DNA of 64,000 nt from Spirosoma terrae (GCF_010435915.1 NZ_JAAFZH010000004.1:62001-126000), one strand, 5' to 3'; positions 25,716-34,846 are shown, numbered from the stretch's first letter. Made by a program: numbers and translations. The notes: a model not told the origin generated them from the sequence alone.

Positions 25716-26315
25716 TTACAGTTTAGTACCAAAATCAGTAACCCAATAGTGTTTGTACGTACTGGATACACTATATCCGTATCCCACGCCCACCTCTTTA
25801 AAGTTAGCACTCATTATATTTTTGCAGTGCCCCGGCGACTGAAGCCATCCATCTACCACGGCTCGGGTAGTTGTGTATCCCGCAGCTATATTTTCACCGG
25901 CAGCTCGCCACTTGTACCCTTCACGCGTCATCCGATCCCAGGGTTGTGACCCATCACGCCCCGTATGACTAAAATAATTATACGTCGCCATATCCACCGC
26001 GTGCTTGTCCGAAGCACTGTTAAGCTGTGTACTAAGCGTCAAAGCGGGAACAGCGGGATATACGGTTGTTCCACACTGACAAGGTTTGGATCGGGCCTGA
26101 TTGATATACGTCAGTACTTCCTGTTGCTGCGAGGACGTAGCAGCCGCAGCTCTGGCCCCCGACAAGTCTGGCGTTACCGACGTTGCTTCACCAGCAGTGG
26201 TTTCTTTATAAACCGACGATGCTACAGGATTCGGTGTTTGAGTTGCCTCCTGATCCGATTGGCAGGACACTACAGCGAACAGGGCTGCTATCCCAAATAA
26301 GTAAGTAATTTTCAT
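25716..26315 (-). CDS. CAP-domain (SCP/PR-1-like) lipoprotein
   Basis: From ATG at 26315 (MKITYLFGIAALFAVVSCQS) the product has 199 residues with a lipobox-like VVSC, so it should be a lipoprotein. After a variable linker (about 20-60) comes a CAP domain: VLTYINQARSKPCQCGTTVY, LNSASDKHAVDMATYNYFSH with the conserved H/E-type site, GENIAAGYTTTRAVVDGWLQ, SPGHCKNIMSANFKEVGVGY and YWVTDFGTKL at the end. CAP proteins of bacteria bind lipids, sugars or metal in the envelope; individual functions are mostly unknown. The gene is convergent with the actin-fold gene and divergent from the small lipoprotein gene at 26565, with an AT-rich gap of 250 bp. Confidence 0.87.
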   Translation of the reverse strand: MKITYLFGIAALFAVVSCQSDQEATQTPNPVASSVYKETTAGEATSVTPDLSGARAAAATSSQQQEVLTYINQARSKPCQCGTTVYPAVPALTLSTQLNSASDKHAVDMATYNYFSHTGRDGSQPWDRMTREGYKWRAAGENIAAGYTTTRAVVDGWLQSPGHCKNIMSANFKEVGVGYGYSVSSTYKHYWVTDFGTKL

Positions 26316-26564
26316 AAGTAGATAAAGCAAATAATTTATAAATTAAACGGTCTATATGAGTATTTATTATTAATAACATTAACATAAATTATAAAATATA
26401 TACTTATAGTACCCAAAACAGAAAACAACGTAGCATTCATCTTTTCACCGACTCTCTATAAAGGCCAAAAGCAGATAATACTTCGGGTATTGTGGCTGTA
26501 GCTTTATACCGAACTTTCAGTATTTTCGCCGATTTGCACAAAACACATGTTTATTCGATCATAA

Positions 26565-27062
26565 ATGTTACGTCCTATACCTTCCTGTTTTTGTCTGTTG
26601 CTCATTGTTCTGATAAGTTGTCAATCTTCTTATCAAAGGCTAACCGTTCATGCCTTACCGAACTATGACAACAATACCACCCACCGCATCCTTTTTATGG
26701 ATTTTACAGTAAATCGATCAGGGCCGGGCAAACGGGAGCGCCTTACGTTAACGAACTCAATCGTAGGCAATGGTGAAATGAAAAACATAGGCAAGGCGAT
26801 TCACTCTCCCTATCAACTTAAATTCGTCCGGCAATACGCAGACCAACACCCTCCCGTAGCCGACAGTATTGAGCATCCTCTTCTACGATCCATAGAAATT
26901 GCGGATATAGATGGCTCTCTGACTCGCAAACTAACTAGTGAACTAACCGGGAATTTCTCCATTCGATTTCCGTATACAACTGCGCTCAAAAAGATTGACT
27001 TTTATAGCGTTACTCCCGATAAAGGCACCATAAAAATCCACACGATACAGATAAAACCATGA
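26565..27062 (+). CDS. Small lipoprotein coupled to the M64 peptidase gene
   Basis: The 165-residue protein begins with a signal and lipobox LLIVLISCQS (Cys at about 19), so it should be a lipoprotein. The mature part (RLTVHALPNYDNNTTHRILF, MDFTVNRSGPGKRERLTLTN, LRSIEIADIDGSLTRKL) looks like a beta-rich domain; I recognise no named family. Its stop codon TGA overlaps the ATG of the next gene by four bases (27059-27062), so the two are translated together and probably act together. A chaperone, inhibitor or anchoring role for the secreted peptidase is conceivable but unsupported. Upstream is an AT-rich stretch of about 240 bp that separates it from the divergent CAP-domain gene and holds no gene. 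Confidence 0.75.
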   Translation: MLRPIPSCFCLLLIVLISCQSSYQRLTVHALPNYDNNTTHRILFMDFTVNRSGPGKRERLTLTNSIVGNGEMKNIGKAIHSPYQLKFVRQYADQHPPVADSIEHPLLRSIEIADIDGSLTRKLTSELTGNFSIRFPYTTALKKIDFYSVTPDKGTIKIHTIQIKP

Positions 27063-28894
27063 ACCCAACTGTACTGCGGCTGCTTATCTGTTTTATCCTC
27101 CTAAGCACGCTTTGCCACGCTCAGAAATTCCCAGTCGATACCTTGCAGAAAACGGGACCACTCAACCAACGTATTAACGTAGTTATTCTGGGGGATGGCT
27201 ACACCGAGGGAGAAATGGCAAAGTTTGATCAGGATACCAAACAGTTTATGGCGTTTTTTATGACCTATGACCCCTACAAAGCCTACAAAGACTATTTCAA
27301 TTTCTTTTCGATCAAAACTCCATCGAAGCAAAGCGGAGCTACCAATCCCGGTACCGCCCCTGACCGCTATCCTGATCAGCCAGTTGAAACAAAAGAAACT
27401 TTTTATGGCTCATCATTCGGCACCAATGATATTCACCGATTAGTTACCATCAGGAACTACCAGGCTTTCTCTAATGTAATGGCCACAAATTTCCCGTCGT
27501 ATAATCTGGTTATAATGATTGTCAATACTAGCTGGTATGGTGGCTCAGGGGGAGGAAATTTAGCCGTATTCACTACTAACGGCCAGGCCAATCTGATCGG
27601 TGTCCACGAAATTGCTCATGCCTTCACAGGACTTTCTGATGAATACTTTGCCGGGGCAGGCTATGGTCGCGAAAGCCCGAACATGACCCGCAATAACAAT
27701 CCGGCTACTATTAAGTGGAAAAACTGGCTGAATCAATTCAATGTGGGAATTCATTCACATACAGGCGGAGAAGGTGCTAGCAGCTGGTATAAACCCACCA
27801 CCAGGAATTGCATGATGGAGGTTAACGGAAAACCACTTTGCGCCGTGTGTCAGGAGGCAACAGCGAGCCAAATTTTGCAACTTGTCAAACCCGTTTTAAC
27901 CACCCAGCCCGCATCCGACTCGAGGGTTACGGTAAAAAACACGCCAGAACGATTCAGACTTTCTTTGCTCAAGCCCAACCCCAACACGCTTAAAGTGGAA
28001 TGGTGGCTAAATGACGTAGCGATTGGTCACAATATCGATGAAGTAGCAATCACCAACGCTCAGTTGACAGAAAACACCAATACGCTACGTGTTACTGTAC
28101 TTGACACGACAGCTTACATACGACTGGAAAACCCCCGACAGCAGCACCTCTACTCCTACCAATGGGCGCTCGAAAAAGCCACTTTACTTACTCCACTCTC
28201 TCTTTCAAGCACCCGAACCTCGCTTTGCGCTGGTGAGTCGGCTACACTATCCGTTAAAAACTGCCCAGGAAAACTTAACTGGTCGACGGGAGACACAACC
28301 AGTGTCTTTACGGTTTCGCCCACCCACTCAACTGCTTATTCGGCCCGATGTACGTCTGCGGACGGTGCGACGCAAACAGCTACTCTTGAGATTACAGTAT
28401 TTCCCTTACCAAAAGCCAAAGCTGCTAATACCGGGCCTTATCTGGAAGCACAAACAGTTCAGTTGACTGCCGACGGCGGAACTCGTTATTCGTGGCATGG
28501 CCCGATGAACTTTATATCTTCTGAACAAAATCCAACGATTACAGCCGCCAACGTGAACCAGTCAGGTGTCTATACGGTCGACGTAACAGACGCTAATGGT
28601 TGTATGGGTTCAGCCCAAACAGTTGTCAGTATCAGCCCTGTGCTATCTGTAGCTCCACCATCCACAGATCTATTCCGAATATTTCCCAATCCTGCTCATG
28701 ATCAGATTCAGATTCAGTCAACGTTGACAGGCGAACTTGACTTTGTTTTATTTGACAATGCGGGGCATGAACGCTTAAAAAAAGTATTCCGGGGAACTAC
28801 TGTCGTGTCAACCGAGAACCTACCCAAAGCGTTATACGTATACAGGGTCAGTAATGGCAAGCAGACAATCACAGGCAAGCTATTGGTCGAGTAG
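27059..28894 (+). CDS. Secreted M64-family metallopeptidase with T9SS sorting domain
   Basis: The 611-residue protein has a signal peptide (cleaved near LCHAQ), an M64 (IgA-peptidase-like) domain with INVVILGDGYTEGEM near residue 38 and the zinc motif HEIAHAFTGLSDEYF near residue 183 (H-E-x-x-H with a downstream glutamate of the met-zincin-like type), then NCMMEVNGKPLCAVC. Residues about 290-370 form a further beta domain, about 375-525 two Ig/PKD-like domains (SLCAGESATLSV, VDVTDANGCMGS), and about 540-611 a type IX secretion sorting domain (FRIFPNPAHDQIQIQS ... ALYVYRVSNGKQTITGKLLV). It is therefore exported through the outer membrane and kept at the surface or released. The gene overlaps the upstream lipoprotein gene by four bases. 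Natural substrate unknown. Confidence 0.9.
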   Translation: MNPTVLRLLICFILLSTLCHAQKFPVDTLQKTGPLNQRINVVILGDGYTEGEMAKFDQDTKQFMAFFMTYDPYKAYKDYFNFFSIKTPSKQSGATNPGTAPDRYPDQPVETKETFYGSSFGTNDIHRLVTIRNYQAFSNVMATNFPSYNLVIMIVNTSWYGGSGGGNLAVFTTNGQANLIGVHEIAHAFTGLSDEYFAGAGYGRESPNMTRNNNPATIKWKNWLNQFNVGIHSHTGGEGASSWYKPTTRNCMMEVNGKPLCAVCQEATASQILQLVKPVLTTQPASDSRVTVKNTPERFRLSLLKPNPNTLKVEWWLNDVAIGHNIDEVAITNAQLTENTNTLRVTVLDTTAYIRLENPRQQHLYSYQWALEKATLLTPLSLSSTRTSLCAGESATLSVKNCPGKLNWSTGDTTSVFTVSPTHSTAYSARCTSADGATQTATLEITVFPLPKAKAANTGPYLEAQTVQLTADGGTRYSWHGPMNFISSEQNPTITAANVNQSGVYTVDVTDANGCMGSAQTVVSISPVLSVAPPSTDLFRIFPNPAHDQIQIQSTLTGELDFVLFDNAGHERLKKVFRGTTVVSTENLPKALYVYRVSNGKQTITGKLLVE

Positions 28895-28994
28895 AATCAG
28901 ACTGAACGCCAGTAAATCAGGAGATAAAAGAGAAGAACCTCGCAGTAAAGATGATACAGTAGTACTTAGTGTGTTGATGCATCTCTAAGCGACA

Positions 28995-29016
28995 ATCCAG
29001 AATCTTTCCAGAATTA
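28995..29016 (+). promoter_or_regulatory. Candidate response-regulator binding site: two 11-bp direct repeats
   Basis: ATCCAGAATCT followed directly by TTCCAGAATTA, 32 bases before the response-regulator start codon. A near-identical pair (31009-31030) lies at the same distance before the gene at 31065. Adjacent 11-bp direct repeats are the typical layout for OmpR/PhoB-type regulators, so autoregulation is a reasonable inference. Confidence 0.55.
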
Positions 29017-29048
29017 ACGGCTTGATTTGCAAATAGCCTATCAATTCT

Positions 29049-29747
29049 ATGAAGTTATTATTGATTGAAGATGAGCAGGCGCTGAGCCAAACCATCATTC
29101 GTTTTCTGAGTGAACAGGGACATCTTTGCGAGTTAGCTACTACGTATCAGGAAGGCCAGGATAAAATCAGTATATACGCTTACGATTGTGTGCTGATCGA
29201 TCTTATGCTACCTGGCGGAGATGGATTGAATCTCTTAAAAACGCTTAAACAGGAGCACCGACAGACAGGAGCCATTATTATCTCGGCGAAGGATTCACTG
29301 GATGATAAACTAGCGGGGCTTGATCTGGGAGCCGATGATTACCTGCCTAAACCGTTCCATCTGGCCGAACTCAATTCCCGGATTAAGTCGATCCTGCGCC
29401 GGATGAAGTTTGATGGTTCGGAGCACCTGGAGCTTGGTCGACTTCGGATCAATACCGAGGCCCGGACTGTTTTTGTCGATCAGCAGGAAGTAACTCTGAA
29501 TCGAAAAGAATACGATTTGCTCCTCTTGTTTGCGACCAATCAGAATAGGGTAATACAAAAATCAGCCCTGGCCGAGCATGTGTGGGGGGATCAGTCCGAC
29601 CAGGTTGACTCCTACGATTTTATCTACTCGCAAATCAAAAACCTCCGCAAGCGATTTAGTCAGCTTGGCTATGAGCTGGCCATCCAGACAGTATACGGTG
29701 TGGGGTATAAGTTTACACCTACCGATCACCAACCGTCGCCGTTATGA
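29049..29747 (+). CDS. OmpR/PhoB-family response regulator
   Basis: The 232-residue protein has an N-terminal receiver domain (about 1-118) with the acidic pocket E7/D8-type residues in LLIEDEQ, the phospho-acceptor Asp51 in LIDLMLPGGDG, the conserved Ser in IIISAKD and Lys in LPKPF. The C-terminal part (about 128-228) is a winged-helix Trans_reg_C domain (NRKEYDLLLLFATNQNRVIQ, DFIYSQIKNLRKRF, TVYGVGYKF). It should bind DNA when phosphorylated by the kinase encoded next, whose start overlaps its stop by four bases. Direct repeats lie 32 bases upstream. The stimulus is unknown; neighbours give no metal or antibiotic gene. Confidence 0.93.
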   Translation: MKLLLIEDEQALSQTIIRFLSEQGHLCELATTYQEGQDKISIYAYDCVLIDLMLPGGDGLNLLKTLKQEHRQTGAIIISAKDSLDDKLAGLDLGADDYLPKPFHLAELNSRIKSILRRMKFDGSEHLELGRLRINTEARTVFVDQQEVTLNRKEYDLLLLFATNQNRVIQKSALAEHVWGDQSDQVDSYDFIYSQIKNLRKRFSQLGYELAIQTVYGVGYKFTPTDHQPSPL

Positions 29748-31006
29748 GACTATTGACTCAAAGTACGCTAATCAGCTCAACGATATTACTGCTGGCTTTA
29801 CTCATCAGTGGGTTTTACATATTTGATCAGGTTAGTCAGGAAGTACGGGACGAGATTGATGAGAAACTACTCAACCGTAAGCTTGAAATTCTGGCCAGCC
29901 TCCCTTTGTCGGGGAGCAGCATCTCTGCTACACCGATCGCTACTGATTTTCGCATCGATTCGATTAGTGCCAGTACTTTCAGCGTTTTACAGGAACATTT
30001 TGAGGACATTTCCATCTATGAATTGATTGAGAAAGAACACGAACCTCATAGACAACTGCTAACGAAATTTGAATGGGCGGGCCATTATTATTCACTACGT
30101 ATTCAGACGTCGCTGCTCGATCTGGAAGATATGGGGGAAGTGATCGCTTACAGTACGTTATGGGTAATCGTTGGCCTGCTTCTGTTAGCCTTGCTGGTCA
30201 ATCGTTTTCTTCAACGAAAGCTCTGGAAATCCTTCTACATCACGCTCGATCAGTTGAAAGCTCTCCGTTTTGATCAATCAGACTCATTGCAGCTTCCTCA
30301 TAGCACGATTAAAGAGTTTAACCAGTTAAATGAAACCATCGAAAAGCTGACAGCGGTCAACGAACGAGTCTTTCAACAGCAAAAACAATTTGTCGAAAAT
30401 GCGTCCCACGAAATCCAGACACCATTAGCGATTGCTCTTCATCAAACCGAGCTACTTATTCAGAACCCGGATCTGAAGGCAAACGATGCGCAGGCGCTGG
30501 AGTTGCTCACTCAGCAACTGGAACGCTTATCCGCCATGAATAAGACGCTACTGCTAATCAGCAAAATTGACAATAAGCAATTTGTTGAAACCCGATCAGT
30601 CGACGTAGGCGAAATTGTCCGCCAGACGGTAGATGAGTATGCTTTCCTGGCTGAGCAGAAAAATATTCAGTTCCAGTTGACTATTGAATCACCGATTGTG
30701 GTCACGGTTAATGAGCACCTGCTTGACATACTCGTGCGCAACCTCGTCCGAAATGCTCTGGTCCATTCAGTCTCCCAAGGCAAGATTACGATTCAACAGG
30801 TTGACCGATCCCTGCGCATCGAGAATACGGCTGTCGCTCCCGTTGACCATCCAGAATTATTATTCGGCCGATTTGTCAAGCAGAGCGATAAACCACAATC
30901 GCTGGGTCTGGGATTAGCCATTGTTAAATCGATCTGCGATACGTATCAGTTCACGCCAATCATTATGTTGCAAGGTAAGCAGTTCATTATTTCTATTCAT
31001 TTCTAG
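29744..31006 (+). CDS. Sensor histidine kinase
   Basis: The 420-residue protein has two membrane helices (about 8-28 and 137-155) around a periplasmic domain of about 110 residues, a short cytoplasmic linker, and a HisKA domain with the phospho-acceptor His222 in FVENASHEIQTPLAIA. The HATPase domain follows with the N box NLVRNALVHS and the G box LGLGLAIVKSICD; the G1 region near TAVAPVDHPELLFG is degenerate compared with the usual D-x-G-x-G. It is translationally coupled to the response regulator by a four-base overlap. No named sensor domain was recognised in the periplasmic part. Confidence 0.93.
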   Translation: MRLLTQSTLISSTILLLALLISGFYIFDQVSQEVRDEIDEKLLNRKLEILASLPLSGSSISATPIATDFRIDSISASTFSVLQEHFEDISIYELIEKEHEPHRQLLTKFEWAGHYYSLRIQTSLLDLEDMGEVIAYSTLWVIVGLLLLALLVNRFLQRKLWKSFYITLDQLKALRFDQSDSLQLPHSTIKEFNQLNETIEKLTAVNERVFQQQKQFVENASHEIQTPLAIALHQTELLIQNPDLKANDAQALELLTQQLERLSAMNKTLLLISKIDNKQFVETRSVDVGEIVRQTVDEYAFLAEQKNIQFQLTIESPIVVTVNEHLLDILVRNLVRNALVHSVSQGKITIQQVDRSLRIENTAVAPVDHPELLFGRFVKQSDKPQSLGLGLAIVKSICDTYQFTPIIMLQGKQFIISIHF

Positions 31007-31008
31007 GA

Positions 31009-31030
31009 TTCCAGATTCGTTCCAGAAATG
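31009..31030 (+). promoter_or_regulatory. Second candidate response-regulator site
   Basis: TTCCAGATTCG followed directly by TTCCAGAAATG, 34 bases before the start of the gene at 31065. It matches the pair at 28995-29016 at most positions, in the same order, spacing and distance to the start codon. It begins three bases after the kinase stop codon. Confidence 0.55.
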
Positions 31031-31064
31031 CCTTTGACCTTTACCCCAACAAAATACAACGGGT

Positions 31065-31928
31065 ATGAAAAAGGCATTGATAAACGGACTGGGTATATTG
31101 TTGGCGACTTTCTCCGGCAGTTGGGCACAGCGTCCGTCAAACAATCAGTATACATCCAACGACACATTGACGAAATCGGTTGAATACCCTGTCCGTCCCT
31201 ATAAAATCTCACACGCCGAACCGTTGTATATGGATTTAGTGCGGGACCTGGGGGCTCGTCGGGGAGAACGCGAATGGAACATCGGTACTGAATTAAGCCA
31301 GCACAACGGCGCAATGAATTGGCACCCCTTCATTGAATACGAATTTGCGCCTGTCAATCGGCTCGGTCTGGAGGTCGAACTACCTGTTCAGGCAACTGTA
31401 CCGACTCAGGATCAAGCTCTGCAAGTGCCCGCTTCGCTACAACTACACAGTGTTAAAACCTCCATTCAGTGGACATTTGCCGTACTGAAACGCTGGCAAA
31501 CCTCGCTGGCGGTTGGCTATACCAATGAGCTAATCATCCGTCCGGCAGGTCATACTGGAACCTTATTCTTGAGCGAACGGGGCCACCCCTTTTTGGTGGC
31601 GGCCAAACGGTGGGGGTCGCATTGGCACACGTTATTGTACGCGGCATGGGGTGGAGAACTTCCAAAACAGGGGCCTATCCGCCCAAGTGGACGAGAGCTT
31701 AATTTGGCGGTTCATTATGCCTTCCCGCGATCCAAAGCGTTCATTGGGATCGAAGTTTATCAGTTCTGGAATGGTCCGGAGCATGAGCAAGTCGCCCGCC
31801 CGCAAGTACGGATAGCCCTGAAAGATAACCTGCTAGTTGGTCTGGTTGGCAGCCTGGACTTGCAACAGCCTGGATCATACAGTTCCTTCGTCCGGCTTAT
31901 ATACGAACCAAGAAAACGCCAACACTAG
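31065..31928 (+). CDS. Exported beta-barrel-like protein, probable target of the two-component system
   Basis: The 287-residue protein has a signal peptide (MKKALINGLGILLATFSGSW, cleavage near A-Q) and then about 265 residues with alternating hydrophobic/aromatic strands (FIEYEFAPVNRLGLEVELPV, WQTSLAVGYTNELIIR, LLYAAWGG, KAFIGIEVYQFW, FVRLIYEP), fitting a small outer-membrane beta-barrel. The segment HAEPLYMDLVRDLGARRGER near the mature N-terminus recurs in Bacteroidetes proteins; I recall this family often carrying a misleading purine-synthesis label. It lies 58 bp after the kinase and has direct repeats like those of the regulator, so it is likely controlled by that system. Function unknown. 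Confidence 0.72.
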   Translation: MKKALINGLGILLATFSGSWAQRPSNNQYTSNDTLTKSVEYPVRPYKISHAEPLYMDLVRDLGARRGEREWNIGTELSQHNGAMNWHPFIEYEFAPVNRLGLEVELPVQATVPTQDQALQVPASLQLHSVKTSIQWTFAVLKRWQTSLAVGYTNELIIRPAGHTGTLFLSERGHPFLVAAKRWGSHWHTLLYAAWGGELPKQGPIRPSGRELNLAVHYAFPRSKAFIGIEVYQFWNGPEHEQVARPQVRIALKDNLLVGLVGSLDLQQPGSYSSFVRLIYEPRKRQH

Positions 31929-32045
31929 TCATCGGCACACCTGCCGCCTTGATAATCCCGATCATACTCTATCCGTTTTCTTATATTAATTTGCCAACTG
32001 GTAGCCCTTATGTGTGTGTATATAGGCCTATTTATCAACACTGAG

Positions 32046-32645
32046 ATGGCATTTCAACTGATTGGCATTGTAGACGAGAACCGACCGTACCCATCCAAAA
32101 AAACGCTATTGGCCCTACTGGCAAATGGTCTGAATTATATCTATCACCGTTCGGCCACACCCGTAGGCTTACCTACAGACAGCCTTTACGGCCAGAATCA
32201 GATACTACTAGCTGCCCCAGCTCCTGATATGGTCCCGCCCCCGTATCGCTGGCATCTGAAAGAAGCTGATCGACTGCGCTTGTCAGCGCAAGAGGACCTG
32301 AAGACTCACCTTCCCTTCTCGACCAGCATTCACAATCTGGCAGATTGGCCAGCCCTGGCCGGGCGAGTAGAGCTGGTTTTTTACAGCCCTCTGTTTCCCA
32401 GCATTAGCAAAACTGGCTACGCCCCTACTGTTCCTCTGGACGAACTGGCCCGGCAGGTCCAGGCCATTCGGGCTAAGCAACATCAGGATTTACCCCGATT
32501 AATCGGGCTGGGAGGCATCGACGCTACCAACGTATCACAGGTTCGCCAGGCAGGATTTGACGGAGCCGCTTTGATGGGTGCCCTCTGGCAGAACCACGAT
32601 CCAGTTACCGCCCTTCAGCAAATCAAGGCATCAATTTCTGCTTAG
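32046..32645 (+). CDS. ThiE/TenI-like protein, degenerate thiamine-phosphate synthase homologue
   Basis: From ATG at 32046 (MAFQLIGIVDENRPY) the product has 199 residues; a start at 32010 adds 12 residues without family likeness. The C-terminal half matches the ThiE fold: VFYSPLFPSISKTGYAPTVP corresponds to the G-P-x-F-x-T-x-T-K phosphate region, and RLIGLGGIDATNVSQVRQAG to the A-I-G-G-I motif, then DGAALMGALW. The N-terminal Q-L-R-x-K pyrimidine-site motif is missing (LANGLNYIYHRSATP instead). It may be a TenI-type isomerase-like protein or an inactive paralogue. It lies on the opposite strand to the thi operon and converges on it, with its last 15 bases overlapping the end of the thiF-like gene. 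Confidence 0.7.
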   Translation: MAFQLIGIVDENRPYPSKKTLLALLANGLNYIYHRSATPVGLPTDSLYGQNQILLAAPAPDMVPPPYRWHLKEADRLRLSAQEDLKTHLPFSTSIHNLADWPALAGRVELVFYSPLFPSISKTGYAPTVPLDELARQVQAIRAKQHQDLPRLIGLGGIDATNVSQVRQAGFDGAALMGALWQNHDPVTALQQIKASISA

Positions 32646-33710
32646 CTTACGAACAGCATTGAGTCCCCCGATTAGATTCGTTACGTTCGTATAGCCTCGC
32701 TGGCCCAAAAACTGGACAGCCTGACGGCTGCGCCCCCCCGATTGACAATACACAACAACAGGCTGGTTCGTCGGTACTTGTTCCGGATTTTGTTGCAATA
32801 CGTCCAAAGGAATTAGCTGCCCCCCTAGATTATCCCGTGCATGTTCATCCGCTCGACGAACATCGATCAACAATGGAGGAACCGGACTGTTCAGCCAATC
32901 GAGCAGCGTAGCTACGTCCAGTTCTGGAACCGAAACAGCGGGAACAACCTGAGCGCAGACGGCGACGTGATCAGAAAGTGATTGAATAAGTTTATTGGCG
33001 GGGTCGGCCGTCAGTGAGAATCGCTGAAACGAGCAAGAAAGCGCATTGAATGTCAGCAAGGTTCCGCTCAACACATCGCCGACACCCGTTATGAGTTTAA
33101 TGGTTTCGTTGGCCATCAGGCATCCCGTTATTCCAGGCAATACACCCAGCACGCCCACCTCCCCGCAGGCTTCTAGATCGCTCGGTTCTGGGTAAAGGCA
33201 CCGATACGTTGGTCCATCCTGATAATTGAATACACTGACCTGACCCTCAAATTGGTAGATCGAGCCAAACACTAATGGCTTATTGAGCAGTACGCAGGCA
33301 TCGTTGACCAGATAACGGGTAGCAAAATTATCCGATCCATCGATTACCAGATCGTACTGACTTAACGTGTTCAGGATGTTGCCTGCGTCAAGAAAAAATG
33401 GATGCACCACTACCTGAATATGCGGATTTTGCCGCGTCAATAATCTAGCAGCCACGTCTGCTTTATTCTGCCCAATATGTTCTGGCGAGAAGAGTATTTG
33501 ACGCTGGAGGTTGCTTTCTGCTACGTTGTCGCCATCGATAATTCCCAGCGTGCCAACGCCAGCGGCCGTCAGGTATTGCGCTACCGGGCAGCCGAGCCCA
33601 CCCGCCCCGACCAAGGCTACTCGCGCACGGTTGAGTCGCTGCTGCCCGGCCAGGCCAATCTGAGGTAGGCGAATATGCCGGTTATACCGGTTGAGTTCAG
33701 CCTCTGTCAT
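32631..33710 (-). CDS. thiF: ThiF/MoeB-like adenylyltransferase with C-terminal rhodanese domain
   Basis: The 359-residue protein starts RYNRHIRLPQIGLAGQQRL, the signature of E1-like ThiF/MoeB enzymes, with the nucleotide loop VGAGGLGCPVAQYL (about 34-47), LVIDGSDNFATRYLVND and the metal-site cysteine region YRCLYPEPSDLEACG. Residues about 260-355 form a rhodanese domain with a catalytic CQSGGRSRQAV loop. It should adenylate the C-terminal glycine of ThiS, and the rhodanese part can deliver sulphur to form ThiS thiocarboxylate. The position at the end of the thi operon, with a four-base overlap with thiH, supports the thiamine role over a molybdopterin role, since no moa genes are nearby. Length is typical of the fusion type. 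Confidence 0.88.
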   Translation of the reverse strand: MTEAELNRYNRHIRLPQIGLAGQQRLNRARVALVGAGGLGCPVAQYLTAAGVGTLGIIDGDNVAESNLQRQILFSPEHIGQNKADVAARLLTRQNPHIQVVVHPFFLDAGNILNTLSQYDLVIDGSDNFATRYLVNDACVLLNKPLVFGSIYQFEGQVSVFNYQDGPTYRCLYPEPSDLEACGEVGVLGVLPGITGCLMANETIKLITGVGDVLSGTLLTFNALSCSFQRFSLTADPANKLIQSLSDHVAVCAQVVPAVSVPELDVATLLDWLNSPVPPLLIDVRRADEHARDNLGGQLIPLDVLQQNPEQVPTNQPVVVYCQSGGRSRQAVQFLGQRGYTNVTNLIGGLNAVRKLSRN

Positions 33711-34846
33711 ACGTGTAGGAATGTTTTATCCCAGTCTTTCCAGACTGGTTCGTAGCCCTGACGGCGAATTACGTCGGCCATGTCGCCGGGGCTACGCTCA
33801 TCCGATATGGCAAACTGTTCGAGCGATTGCGGCTCCACGACGTAGCCGCCCGGATTGGTTTTCGACCCCGCGCTCAGGCTGGTAATACCGAGTTTCAGTA
33901 CGTGGTCGCGAAAGCGGGGCGTTTCCCGAGTCGACAGCGATAACTCCACTTCTTCGTTGAACAACCGATACGCACAAATCAGTTGAACCAGATCCCGGTC
34001 GCTCATGCACTGGTCAAAGATTTTGACAGAGATCGTTTCATTTTCCGCCAGATCGATCGGTCGCAGACGGGGAAAGGAGATACTGTATCGGGTACGCCAA
34101 TACGTTCGTTCCAGGTATTGAAGGTGGGCCGCCGTGAAAAAACTGTCGGTGCGCCAGTCTTCCAGCCCCAGCAAAGCGCCCAGACCGATTCGGTGAATTC
34201 CTGCCCGACCTAATCGATCCGGCGTATCGAGTCGATACCGAAAGTTCGATTTTTTCCCTTTGGGGTGATGCTGGCGATACGTAGCTTCATGGTAAGTTTC
34301 CTGATAAACCAGTACCGTATTCAACCCTTCGGCAATGAGCGTTTCGTACTCAGGCTGATCAAGCGGCTGAACTTCCATAGACACCTGCGCAAAGTAGTCT
34401 CGCAGCAATCGAATGGCTTTTTTAAGATACGGCACACCAACCGTCTGACTGGCTTCTCCCGTTACGAGCAAAATGTGCTCATAACCCAGTTGTCGCACCC
34501 AATCCGCTTCACGACGGATTTCGTCGTCGGTTAGTGTCCTTCGCTGAATTTTGTTGTCCAGACTGAACGCGCAGTACGTGCAAATATTCTGGCACTCGTT
34601 CGACAGATACAGTGGAGCATACAGTTGAATCGTCCGGCCAAACCGTTTTTGGGTTAGCTGCTGGCTCATTCGGGCCATTGGTTCCAGGTATGCCTGAGCG
34701 GCTGGCGAAATCAGCGCCTTAAAATCGTCGAGCGTGCGTCGGGACCGCGCCAGCGCCTGCTCGACCTGTTGAGGGGTTGTCGCATTAATAGCACGCTGGG
34801 TAGCGTTCCAATCGTGGCGATCAAACCAGGTTTGCAAATTCATCAT
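33707..34846 (-). CDS. thiH: 2-iminoacetate synthase ThiH (radical SAM)
   Basis: The 379-residue protein has the radical-SAM cysteine motif C-x3-C-x2-C in [15 protein letters not shown] (about residues 87-97) followed by [52 protein letters not shown] and a C-terminal [16 protein letters not shown] segment (here [13 protein letters not shown]). ThiH splits tyrosine to give dehydroglycine for thiazole formation, using S-adenosylmethionine and a [4Fe-4S] cluster, in the cytoplasm. It is embedded in the thi operon: a four-base overlap with thiG upstream and with the thiF-like gene downstream. The alternative enzyme ThiO is not seen, so the pathway is the anaerobic-type one. Start ATG at 34846; a second ATG follows directly. 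Confidence 0.95.
   Translation of the reverse strand: MMNLQTWFDRHDWNATQRAINATTPQQVEQALARSRRTLDDFKALISPAAQAYLEPMARMSQQLTQKRFGRTIQLYAPLYLSNECQNICTYCAFSLDNKIQRRTLTDDEIRREADWVRQLGYEHILLVTGEASQTVGVPYLKKAIRLLRDYFAQVSMEVQPLDQPEYETLIAEGLNTVLVYQETYHEATYRQHHPKGKKSNFRYRLDTPDRLGRAGIHRIGLGALLGLEDWRTDSFFTAAHLQYLERTYWRTRYSISFPRLRPIDLAENETISVKIFDQCMSDRDLVQLICAYRLFNEEVELSLSTRETPRFRDHVLKLGITSLSAGSKTNPGGYVVEPQSLEQFAISDERSPGDMADVIRRQGYEPVWKDWDKTFLHV

Noticed and set aside
31065..31928. Purine-synthesis enzyme
   Set aside because: Similar proteins sometimes carry such a label, but the signal peptide and strand pattern point to an exported beta-barrel-like protein.
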